A stretch of 64,000 nt of DNA from Azolla caroliniana (taxonomy: Eukaryota; Polypodiophyta). Below the pieces are notes generated by a model. That model saw nothing but the letters and a program-made list of their open reading frames with translations. It did not search any database and was not told where the DNA came from. Numbering within the stretch: the stretch's first letter is position 1; every line of letters starts with the position of its first letter. Both the position numbers and the translations under genes were made by a program. The stretch covers positions 14,570,001 to 14,634,000 of the forward strand of contig JBHGNT010000003.1 of assembly GCA_043228905.1 (NCBI GenBank), given 5' to 3'. Of the stretch, positions 54,690 through 64,000 are shown one piece after another.

Positions 54690-57600
54690 TCGTGCAATAT
54701 GCAACATATCTTGCATATCCCGAAGAAAGTTTTGCGTACTTCGCAACTCATCATGATGTATATTAACATCAATCAGGGCTCGTGGCTGAAAACCATATAT
54801 CAACATAAAAGGACTATATCCCGTCGACATATGCTTGGAGCTGTTATAAGCAAACTCCAAAATTGGGAGATAATGTTCCCATTTTGTTGGTTTTGTACCA
54901 ATGTATGCTCGAAGCATGTCCTTAATAATTTGATTTACTCGTTATGTTTGTCCATCGGATTGAGGATGATCTTGTTGAGAAATCGTTGCAGAATATAAAT
55001 CACAATGAACAGACACTACTGAAATACGAATCACAGAAATATGCCAAGAAAAGACAAGATGAACAATGGTGCACAGAGATTTATGTGGAAACCCTAAAAC
55101 GGGGAAAACCACAGGTGAATATATTTCTTCACTATACAAAGTGGATATACAACACCGAGAGAAATACAACACTCTATCGAGTGTATCAGCCGCGTTTGTT
55201 GTTACTCACACAACTATGGCGTGGCTCTACCTTCTCTCTCACTCCCTATCTTCCTGTTTCTATAGTTCTAACTCTATTCATCTCACTAACACACTGACTA
55301 AAAGTTTGCCCTAGTTGCATATATACTTACGCAAATTTCCAGTGTTACTCACACAACTATGGCGTGACTCTACCTTCTCTCTCACTCTCTATCTTCGTAT
55401 TTCTACAGTTCTAAGTCTATTCATCTCACTAACACACTGACTAAAAGTTTTCCCTAGTTGCATATATACTTACGCAAATATCTGGTTATTTACATACGTA
55501 GCCCTCATGGAGTGCACACTTAGACTATTTACAAGTATAGTCTCCCGAGTTGGCTATTTACACGATTTCGGTTCCTCATCAACTCGGCTCCTGTTTTCCG
55601 ACTCTTCGACGGTCGGCTTTCCGAACTGTCGGGTCATCCTCCCACTGGAGGGACATATTCCCAACAAATCCGTGGAGCTCATGCTCAACGAAGTTTCTAA
55701 CTTCTTAAAGACTTGCATCCAGAAGTCACTAGTAAATTTTGGATCTCGATCACTCACGATATCCATCGGTAACCCATAAAAACGAAATAACTCGTCAACG
55801 AATTGGTAAGCCAATTCAGGAGCTGTTACTGTGGTTTTGGTAGAAATAAATCTGGCTATTTTAGTTAGTCTATCAACCACAACCCAGATGGCATCATGGC
55901 CTTTTTGGGTGCGAGGAAGGCTAACAATAAAATCCATGGATATACTTTCCCACTTATTATCGGGAATGTCCAAGGGATGTAAAAGTCCTGTGACTTTAAG
56001 TCGCTCGGCTTTGTTAACCTGGCATTGGTGACATTTAGTCACATAGCTATGTATGTCAGGGTGCATCTTAGGCCAATAGAATTGAGTGGAGATGAGAACG
56101 AGTGTACGATGTATTCCAGGGTGTCATGGTGAAGGTGCATCATGGCATTAAAAAAGAATCCTCTTTTTTACCTCGGGTAAATCTGGAACACAAACCTTCC
56201 CATTACGGTAGAGCAGACCGTTAGCAAAGTGGAAGGATTCCTTCGAGGATGTGGTGGTGTCAGTTCCAAACTCAACTCTTGCCCAATATTTTGCAAAATA
56301 ATTGTCATCAAGATACTTTCCTCGAAGGTGATGATAAAGATCTGATGTTATTTCAGTGAAGCTAAGCATGTTAACTTCACGGATGCAATTTAGTGCATCG
56401 GCGACAATGTTAATATCGTATGGAAAAATCAAAGTCCTAGATGAGATCAACCCATCATGCCTGATGACCTTTCAGGTCTTGTTGGTCACAAAAATATTTC
56501 AAGGACTCGTGGTCCGTAGTTACCACAAAGCGATTTCCATAAAGATAATGGCGCCATGTTTTGGGCGCATGTATAACTGCAAATAATTCCTTTTCTTGAA
56601 CGGTATACCGACATTGAGCAGAATCAAGTTTCTTACTCTCGAATGCTATTGGTTTACCATCTTGATATAGCATAATCGCTTGCATCGGTTTCAACCTCAA
56701 AAGGTTTTGAAGGATCAGGTGAAAGAAGTGAAGGAGCCTTGCACACCAGGGCCTTGAATTCCCTAAAGGCGAGGTCTAGTGTAGCATTCCAGACAATAGG
56801 TTATGTACACTTACGTGTTTGACCATTTAAAAGATCAGTAAACGGCTTCGTTAATTGGGAGTAATTACGAAGGGATTTTCGCAAAAACCCAACAAAACCA
56901 AGGAATGATCGAACTTCTCGAATGTTCCGAAGAGTAGGACAAAGCTTGATTTTCTCGATGCGAGAAGGATCAATTTCAACACCTCGTTCAGTTATGAGAT
57001 GTCCAAGATAAGTAATTGATTTCTTGAAGAACTCACATTTTGAGATCTTCGCATAAAATTGTTTGTCACGCAATGTTTGTAAAACAAAGCGAACATGTTC
57101 TTGTAATGTACGGCTATAAACTAAAATATCATCCAAGAAAATAATGACAAAATTTCCAAGTTGTTCTCGGAAAATGTCATTCATTTCATGTTGAAATGTA
57201 GCCGGAGCATTGGTCAAACCAAAAGGCATAACCAAAAACTCATAATGGCCATAGTACGTACGAAATGCCGTTTTAGGAACATCGTCCTCACTTATACGAA
57301 TTTGATGGTAGCCAGTATGAAGATCAAGTTTCGTAAAATACCAAGCTCCCTAGAGACGGTCAATTAGATCGTCAGCCCAGGGCAATGGATACGAATTCTT
57401 GATCGTCACTTTATTCAAGCGTCGGTAATTAATACACATACGCCATGTGCCCTCTTTCTTTTTAACCAAGAGAACTGGTGCACCCCATGGAGATTTACTA
57501 TAACGTATATAACCCATTCGTAAATAGTCCTTGAGTTGCTTAGATACCTCATCCTCTTCGGATCGACTTAAGCGATAAGGAGGTATACTTATTGGTGCAA

Positions 57601-57805
57601 CGCCAGGTACAATATCTATACGATGGTCTATATTACGTTTAGGAGGTAACCCATCTGGTAGTTCACTTGGAAAAACATCACGAAAATCATTTAAGATTCC
57701 ATCAAGTTGTTGTTGTTCAAAATATGTTAATTGAACCGAGACATTATCGATATTGTAAACGTGAATGTCCAGATCAAGTACACAATAAAATAGAGAACAA
57801 GACAA
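54690..57805 (-). pseudogene. A2 pol: RT, RNase H, integrase
   Basis: [20 protein letters not shown] near 57470, an amber near 57352, [14 protein letters not shown] near 57220, [11 protein letters not shown] near 57130. RNase [21 protein letters not shown] near 56620 and VTTDHESLKYF near 56510. Integrase: CHQCQVNKAERLK near 56020, D in SMDFIVSLP and IVSDRDPKF near 55750; the frame is split by the solo LTR after SLSMSST and resumes with HPQSDGQT near 54970, NQIIKDMLRAYIG near 54910 and YGFQPRALIDV near 54790. Small deletions also cause frame changes near 56700 and 56800. Non-functional. Confidence 0.86.
54973..55666 (-). repeat. Solo copia-type LTR in A2 integrase
   Basis: 694 bp, element sense TGTTGGGAATATGTCC to GATTTCTCAACA. 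Flanks GGATT and AGATC look like a GGATC duplication with one transition each. It contains a tandem duplication of about 143 bp (starting 55204 and 55347) and the copia GGTTTTCCCC/GGTTTCCACA block near 55087-55112. Confidence 0.8.
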
Positions 57806-59040
57806 CTCAGATATTGATGGAGAGGAAACAATCGAGAGGGATTGTTTTTTTACACATTGAATAAAATGAGTACAATCATTCAGTACAAATGTTATTGAAT
57901 GATGAACCCAATCAATAGATAAAGAAGAGTTTTTATTATAGACCCAGGGATAAGCCAGTATTACATCAGTGGTTCAAAGATTCATTACATGGAAGTCTAC
58001 TTCCTCTATATAAGTATCAATAGAAATTCCTAATGAAATAATCGCCCCGTTGATGTGTTGTACTCCCATTAGCCAAGTGCACCGTATAGCTGTGATCACT
58101 TATGGTGGGTTGGATTCCCCATATCTGAACCAAACAATCGTTCACAAAGTTGTGTGAGCTTCCCGAATCAAACAAAAATTGTACGGGAGATCCATTGATA
58201 TACCTGTTTGCATGTAGTAAATCATTGGGACCCAATACATAGTGAGGGAAAGAATATTGACAATTACTTAAATGATGTGTATAGACTTGAAGGACATTAG
58301 GAATCTGACCTTTATGGTCTATAGATTTAGCTTTGCTGTCATGCTCTTTCCGTTGGAGCTTTCGACATTCCTCTTTTGTATGACCCTTCTTTTTGCAGAA
58401 TACGCAAAAAGGATGTTGTCGCTTACAATCGTGATCCATGAATTCGTTGCGTGTCTTGCATTTCCCAACAAATTGCCACTGCTTAGTCCCGGGCGCTTCG
58501 TTGGGTTTGGTGTGGTACTTCTTCGAAGTGTGTTGATAGCGAAGAACTATTTCAACAACCTCTTCGAAGGATTTTGGATCCTTATTGTGCACTATCTAGT
58601 GATAGTCTGAATTGGGGATGCCATTGACAAAACAAGCTATCAACCAATTGTCCCCTTCTAGACCCGACTTTTGGATTTGGGTTCTAGCATGGTGAACATA
58701 ATCTTCTAGCGAGGAAAATTTCCTGCTAGAGAGGTTCATTAAAGTCTGTGCTGCCTCGGTTCGAGAGGGAGGTTGTAGAAATTGGCCCTTAAAAACTGTG
58801 ACAAAATCTGTCCAGGTATCGGGCAATTTCCCCAAAGTTCAGAGCCCACGCCACTAGGCGGCGGCCTTACCCCCTAGTTCTCGGATGACATATGCAATCT
58901 TCGTACTATCTGGCATGGGATAGAGCTCAAAATGAGACTCCCATTGGCTCAGCCACGTGCAGATTGGCTTAACGACAAACGATGGTTCACCCTGTCGCTC
59001 ATCAAGTCTATTAGTCTCACGTTGTAAGCCAATGACACGT
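57806..59040 (-). pseudogene. A2 gag-protease remnant
   Basis: gag from about 59030 with QGEPSFVVKP-like residues, damage near 58850-58960, core LPDTWTDFVTVFKGQFLQPP near 58810, amber 58596-58598 after GIPNSDYH (same codon as A1), knuckle CVFCKKKGHTKEEC near 58370, protease FLFDSGSSHNFVND near 58150, and a small deletion near 58060 that shifts the frame. The N-terminus and LTR are replaced by B4. Confidence 0.84.
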
Positions 59041-59663
59041 TGTCATGACACAAGCAGAATCGGTGCGCCGAAGCATAGGAACCGGCTCTTCATGCACGTA
59101 CGCCTTATGTTGTACATAGTAGATCCTAGGTAGGTAGATTCGGTAGGTAGGAAGTTAATGGGGAACGGCTCCTTCCTTGCCTATAAAAGGAGGGAGACGA
59201 GGAGGGGGGAAGGGATCGCGGATAGAGGAGGATGAAGTGTTGTCGGTTTGTGGAAAAAGGCTTCTCTCTCTCTCCCCCCCAAGCTCCATGGCTTCTTTCT
59301 GTGTAGGTTTCGGGAGGCTCGCGCTGCTCTAAGGAATGCCCGAGTGCTTCCGGCAGCACCTCCAACCTACTCCTTTCTTTCTGTGTGTTTACGAACAGGC
59401 ATCGGCATCTGTTCGCCGGCCTGTTCAGTTGTAACCGACTTCGTGCTTCTTGTTGTTTGTCTTGTTGATATATATATATTTACATACATTCGTGTCTCTC
59501 TGTGTCGGTGTTGCACTTGCGTCTTTGTGTCGAAGGGCCGTGTCCCTGTGAATCTACGCTCGCACATAGTGGGTCCCCTCCCTTCTCCTTTCTCTCTTGC
59601 CCTTCGGTACAAAACCCCCGAGGTCCCGCCTCGTTCCACGCATCCGCGAGGAATACCTCGACA
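59041..59663 (+). repeat. B4 5' LTR
   Basis: 623 bp, TGTCATGACACAAGC to ATACCTCGACA; TATAAAAGGAGG near 59181. The 3' half resembles the B1 LTR (GAAGTGTTGTCGG, GCCCGAGTGCTTCCGG), while the first 150 bp are different. Confidence 0.9.
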
Positions 59664-59666
59664 TCT

Positions 59667-59685
59667 TAGTGAACCCGACGTGAAG
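59667..59685 (+). promoter_or_regulatory. B4 primer-binding site
   Basis: TAGTGAACCCGACGTGAAG, two changes from the B3 site, including the first G. Confidence 0.7.
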
Positions 59686-59706
59686 GAGGCGGCAGAAGAG
59701 CAGAAG

Positions 59707-61820
59707 ATGAGGGGGTCGGATCTTGCAGAGGCCATGGCTTCGGCCGTGGACCGGATATTGAGCGCACGCGAGGGCACCGGCGCCCTCGACAGAGCCATTG
59801 AGGCGGTCGTCGGTATGATCGGCCGGTTCAGCGGAAAGGATGCCATGAAGTATTTGGCGTCCTATGGGGCAGAAATGTTGATGCGGGACATTCCGGAAGA
59901 GAGGCGTCTTGCCGGATTCCCTCGAGTGGCGATGCCGAGCATCCATGCGGAGGTGCTCGAGGTACGGGCGGAGAGCCGTACCTGGGAGGAGTTCGAAGGC
60001 CGACTCCTAGAAAAATACGGGCTGGACGACGCGCTCCGGCTTTCGAAACGGGACTTCATGGAATGGGTGGAGTCCCCTGGCAAGGGAAGAAACGCGTCGG
60101 CACTCCTCCGGGAGTTTGAAGAACGCTTTGCGCGCCTTTCGGCGCTTGACCGAACCATTCTGGATACGAGCCGGGTCCTACTGTTCGTCAAGTCGGTGGA
60201 CGAGTGGGACCGGGATCAAGTCGGCTCCTTGCTGGAAACCGAAGACGGGCTGACGACCGACTGGGCTGCAGTTAAGAGAGTCTGTGGCCGTTTCGACAAA
60301 CGGCGAGAATGGGCTGATAACGGGGCGGCCGGTGCGGGCTCTGTCACAGCAAGGAGGCTTGAACTGGCATCGCAAGGGCGAAGGGCAGAAGCCCGGGAGT
60401 GGCTCGAAACCGGGTCGGCTCCGACCGGCATGGTCAATGTCTCGTCCGGAGGAGCAGCGCTGGAGCAGTTGACGCGGGCTATAAAGGATCTCCAGATCGC
60501 CCAGACTCGAAGGGAAGGCGGCGAACCGGCTCGTGACCGAGGGCCGGTAGCAGGGAACAGGTGCATGTGGTGCGACGAGGTCGGCCACATTCGAAAGGAC
60601 TGCGGCGATTTCGCAGAGGCGTTGAGGAACCGGGTGGTGTACCTATGGGAAGGCCAGGTGCACGCCGGCGATACCAGAAGGGCCCTAAACCGGAATGACG
60701 GGCGAGGAGGTATGAAGAGACTGATGGAAGAGGCAGCGGCCCGACACGTGGAGGCCATCCACTACTCGGCGTCGGCCGGTATTCGGGTCGGGGGCAACGA
60801 GGGCCGAAAGGAGAGCAAAGACGGATTCTGGTCGGCAATGCTGGAAGGCCTCGCCGGCGCATGGCTGAGGAAAGATGAAGCGGACCGCGCTGAGAGACGG
60901 GTCCGGGAAATAACCGGGTGGAGCGACCCGGTCGAGGAGAAGACGGGCTTCGTAGAAGCCGCCTGTCGGAACTACGAGGCTCTAGTAGAAGACAAATGAG
61001 TGGGGAAAGCCGGAGCGGCCGGGCCCTCACAACGATACAAGACCCGATTCGGGCAACGACGGAACGATGCCGGTGGGTTCAGCGCGCAAGATAACCCCAG
61101 GAAGGGCGGATACCGACTGGGGACGGAAATAGAAAGGACCACGGACCTACGAAAGGTCCTAGAAGAACGGATCCTCGACAACAAAGTGGAGCTGTCATTG
61201 CGGGAGGTGCTAGGGATCGCTAAGAAGGAGTTCCACGACTCCATTGTGGACTTGGTGAAGCGAAAGAGGCTGTCAACGGAGACGGAACCGGAAAGACCGG
61301 TGGAGGTGCGGACGACGCACATCGACGACTTGGCGCTGGAAGATGAGTGGGCAGAGAGCCACTATTCGAGGCCACACTGGGCCCGAGCGACCACGGAGAC
61401 CTCGATAAAGATCGGAGATGTTCAGGAACCGGTGGTGGCATTGGTGGACCACGGTTCAGAAATAAACCTGATGTCCATGGACTTCTATAAGAAGGGAAAG
61501 TGGCCGATCAACACCAAGCACGGGTGGAAGATACGGGCGGCGACGCGCGCCACCGAGGAACTGCACGGGACCTGCCCGAACGTGCGAGTCAAGATCGGCG
61601 ACGTCGAGATTGACCAACACTTCTTTGTACAGGAGATGTCATATTAGGGGAATCATACATCACGGCGGCGAGAATGGAGACCAAAGTGCTGGACAATGGT
61701 TCAGCCTACGCGAGGGTCAAAAGCCAGGACGGGCGTCATTCGGTCCAATTTCTGACGGTGCGGCCGAACCACGAGCGAAACCGCGAATCCCTCGGTGGCG
61801 AGAACCGAGAGGATTTTTAG
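59707..61820 (+). pseudogene. B4 gag-protease
   Basis: The start is ATG 59707 (MRGSDLAEAMA), matching B1 and B2, although the frame is open upstream into the LTR. It has the gag domain, a complete knuckle CMWCDEVGHIRKDC (about residues 287-300), a TGA at 60997-60999 where B1 has CGA, and protease VALVDHGSEINLM near 61440. A deletion of about 13 bp near 61640 (before ILGES) shifts the frame. It ends at TAG 61818-61820 within GGATTTTTAGAG, with pol in -1. Two lesions only; the best reference for an intact family B gag. Confidence 0.87.
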
Positions 61821-63994
61821 AGAGGGTTGTCAAGACGTGGGGCCGAGATAGTACGGACACTCGGGAAAGACCCCACAGTTGTACGATAGGTAGAAAATTT
61901 TGCTTCTCCAACAACGGAGGGTGTATGATAGTCGGCATCGTTGGCCGAGAAAAGGCAAGAGAAGAGGAGCGACTTCGAGCGTGCGGAGTTCTCAGCCCGG
62001 ACGAGGAAATCAGCGGAGCCGTGGAGGCGGTCTCCTTCGACGACACCTTGGGGATGCTGAGGAAGGTAGCCAGAGAAGACCTTAACGAAGACCGGACGAT
62101 ACCGGTATGTTCCGAAGAGATGTACGAAGTCATCGCGAACTTCAGTCAGGGGCTCGGGTCAGATCGGATGGCCCGAGTTAGCACAAAGTACAAGATTGTG
62201 GACCGGAAGGTAAGGCCAGTTGCGGCACCCTTACCAGAGGGCAGCGAGTCCCGAATCAGAGGGATTGCGTCGGACCCCAGCTTACGAGATCCGGTCTACA
62301 TAGGACACACCTTCACCGACGGGACGCTCCGGGAGCTCAAAATAGGTGGGGGCGGGTTCTTACTGCCGGCGGAGGAAGACCGGTTTCGGAGAATGCTCAG
62401 AAGGCATGGGAAAGCCTTCGCATTCTCACCGGAAGAGATCGGGTGCGCAGACCCGACAATCGTGGAGCCGATGGTGATATTCACGGTACCGCATGTGCCG
62501 TGGAATCTCAAGCCGATTCCAGTACCGAGAGCTCACATCCCGAAGTTGATGGAGCTATTGAGGCAAAAAGTCGATATGGGCATTCTCGAACCGTTGAGTG
62601 CCCCATACTCGAACCGATGGTTTACCGTACCAAAGAAAAACGGAATGATGCGCTTCATTCAAGACCTGCAGCCGGTCAACAGAGTGACCATTCGGAACGC
62701 AGGAATCGGACCGACCATAGACGAGTTCGCGGTGGCCTTCGCCGGAAGGTTGATTTACTCGGTCAGTGATCTATACTCAGGGTACGACCAGTTCCAGCTA
62801 GCCGTGGAGAGCAGAGACATTACGACGATGCGAACTCCCCTCGGCCTAGTGCGAATGTGTACCCTGCCACAAGGAGGGACCAACTCGGTGGCCCACATGG
62901 TGAATGCAATGAACAAGGTACTGAGGGATTGCATACCGGACATCACCATGCCATTTCTAGACGACATCCCGATCAAGGGGTGCCCGGTGGAAGAGAAGGA
63001 CGCAACACTCGGACCGGAGGAATGCCGGCAATTCGTGGCAACACACATCGACGACTACGAGAAGGTGCTACAAAGGCTAGAGGATGCGAGGCTCACCTTC
63101 TCCGGGGAGAAATCGGCCTTCGGGCAATCAGAAATCCTGGTGGTCGGACACCTATGTGGACCATATGGCCGGAAGCCGTCTCCGGCAAAGGTAGAAGCCA
63201 TCTCCGCGATGAAGATCTCCGCAAAGATTGTGGCTGATCGCGGGGAGTTGGACGCCGAAGAGGCCGAGGAGCTGTTCGACCGGCTAGGAGTCAAGCTCTC
63301 GCTTACCACTGCGTACAACCCGGAGGCGAATGGGAAGGTGGAGCGTGGACACGGACCGATCGTCAAGGCGTTAGTACGGGCATGCAGAGGTCAAGTCGGG
63401 AACTGGCCGCGGCTGTTGCCTTACGCATTGTGGGCGGACCGAACTACGCACAGTTCGGTAACCGGATTCATGCCGGCAGAGCTCATGTTTGGGTAGAAGC
63501 CGATCATGCCGATGGAACGTACGATCTCCTCATGGGCAACCGTGAACTGGAAAGACGAGATGAGCCGGGAGGAACTGTTGGCGGCGCGCATACGACAGCT
63601 CGAGCGAAGACCGGAGGACGTGGAGCAGGCTGCGGGAAAGCTTCGGGTGGCAAGGACGAGGAACAAAGCCCGGTTCGACCGAACGCATCGGCTCCGACCA
63701 AAGAAGATCGAGGAAGGCGACTGGGTGCTAGTCTACGACAGCAGCCTCGACAACCAGCACCGAGCGACACGGAAGTTCGCAAGAAGGTGGTTCGGGCCTT
63801 ACGTGGTACAAAGCGCCAACGACAACGGGACGTACCATCTGGCGGAGCTCGACGGCACGAGAATGGCGATACCGGTAGCTGGGAAGCGGATCAAAGCGTT
63901 CAAGAAGCGTCATGACGACGAGCCGGATCCGGTTAACCTGGACCACGACGACGAACGATCCGAAACCGAGGAAGAACCGACGGGCGGGGAATGA
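61811..63994 (+). pseudogene. B4 pol with RNase H and half of integrase deleted in frame
   Basis: Pol is in the -1 frame from the gag stop (GFLERVVKTWG) and stays open to the amber at 63494-63496. It has the N-terminal segment, RT entry PVPRAHIPKLMELLRQKVDM near 62550, QDLQPVNRVTIRN near 62670, catalytic MPFLDDIPIKG near 62950, TFSGEKSAF near 63100 and KVEAISAMK, which joins directly to KIVADRGELD of integrase near 63225. Compared with B1, about 1.3 kb (all of RNase H, the integrase zinc domain and the first catalytic Asp) is lost without a frame break. After the amber, KPIMPMERTISSW continues to the integrase C-terminus with RRWFGPYVV near 63790. Not functional alone. Confidence 0.87.
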
Positions 63995-64000
63995 AGGCTG

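Larger units (their letters stand above)
54690..59040 (-). mobile_element. Gypsy element A2, truncated both ends
   Basis: Closely similar to A1. It runs from integrase (54690) to the gag N-terminus, where B4 begins at 59041. Both LTRs are missing. It holds the solo LTR 54973-55666 in integrase. It lacks Copia-1, so it gives the pre-insertion sequence of the A1 target. Confidence 0.88.
59041..64000 (+). mobile_element. Gypsy element B4, 3' end outside window
   Basis: 5' LTR 59041-59663, primer site, gag-protease 59707-61820, pol 61811-63994 with a large in-frame deletion. It inserted in A2 gag after CACGT. The sequence is better preserved than B1 or B2. The 3' LTR is not in the window. Confidence 0.88.

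Noticed and set aside
59248-59706. Possible N-terminal extension of B4 gag through the 5' LTR and primer site
   Set aside because: The frame happens to be open, but B1 and B2 begin at the homologous ATG after the primer site, and an LTR-encoded start would lie in U3/R.

Overview
KIND OF SEQUENCE. The window is nuclear DNA of a land plant from a retrotransposon graveyard; I found no host gene, rRNA gene or intact tRNA gene. Evidence: a Ty1/copia element with the plant initiator-Met primer site TGGTATCAGAGC, three families of Ty3/gypsy elements, solo LTRs with target-site duplications (TSDs), and decayed polyproteins whose premature stops mostly sit at former CGA, CAG or CAA codons, as expected from cytosine methylation. 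The species cannot be read from the sequence; a large repeat-rich genome is likely. || NAMES USED HERE. A = chromovirus-like gypsy (FLDDILVYS in RT). B = gypsy family with FLDDIPIKG in RT and DHG in the protease. C = gypsy family resembling the plant Athila/Tat side (FLDDFAVYG) with a long extra coiled-coil ORF (aORF) between integrase and the 3' LTR. E = non-autonomous LTR element. F = decayed copia. || LAYOUT. 1-10099: A1 (minus), split at 1216-6529 by the complete, apparently intact Copia-1. 10100-11171: 3' end of C3 (plus). 11172-17752: B1 (plus), inserted in the C3 3' LTR. 17753-52025: C1 (minus), inserted in the B1 3' LTR with TSD CGAAG. Inside C1: its 3' LTR and aORF (18-21 kb), part of integrase (21.4-22.4 kb), B2 (22358-41253, minus), B3 (41254-48590, minus), then C1 protease, gag and 5' LTR (48.6-52.0 kb). 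B2 is split by E (25517-38184, TSD TGTGT), and E by the 9.6-kb C2 (27260-36864, TSD ATGGT). 52031-52544: the remaining parts of the B1 and C3 LTRs. 52545-53926: LTR and gag remnant of F, with a solo copia LTR after it (53932-54523). 54690-59040: truncated A2 (minus) holding another solo LTR. 59041-64000: B4 (plus), running to the window edge. The nesting F > C3 > B1 > C1 > B2 > E > C2 is seven layers deep. || HOW IT WORKS TOGETHER. Only Copia-1 looks able to move by itself: one continuous gag-pol frame, LTRs identical as far as I compared them, and a perfect TSD. The most interesting biology is family-level: (i) the C accessory ORF, kept in three copies; (ii) a box CCCAYRGGCGTGCCA in place of a polypurine tract beside the 3' LTR of C1, C2, C3 and E, complementary to the C primer-binding site; (iii) a conserved -1 frame relation at GGATTTTTAGAG between gag-protease and pol in all four B copies; (iv) amber codons shared by separate copies of A (in gag) and of B (in integrase). 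All alignments, counts and homology calls were made by eye; no database search was possible.
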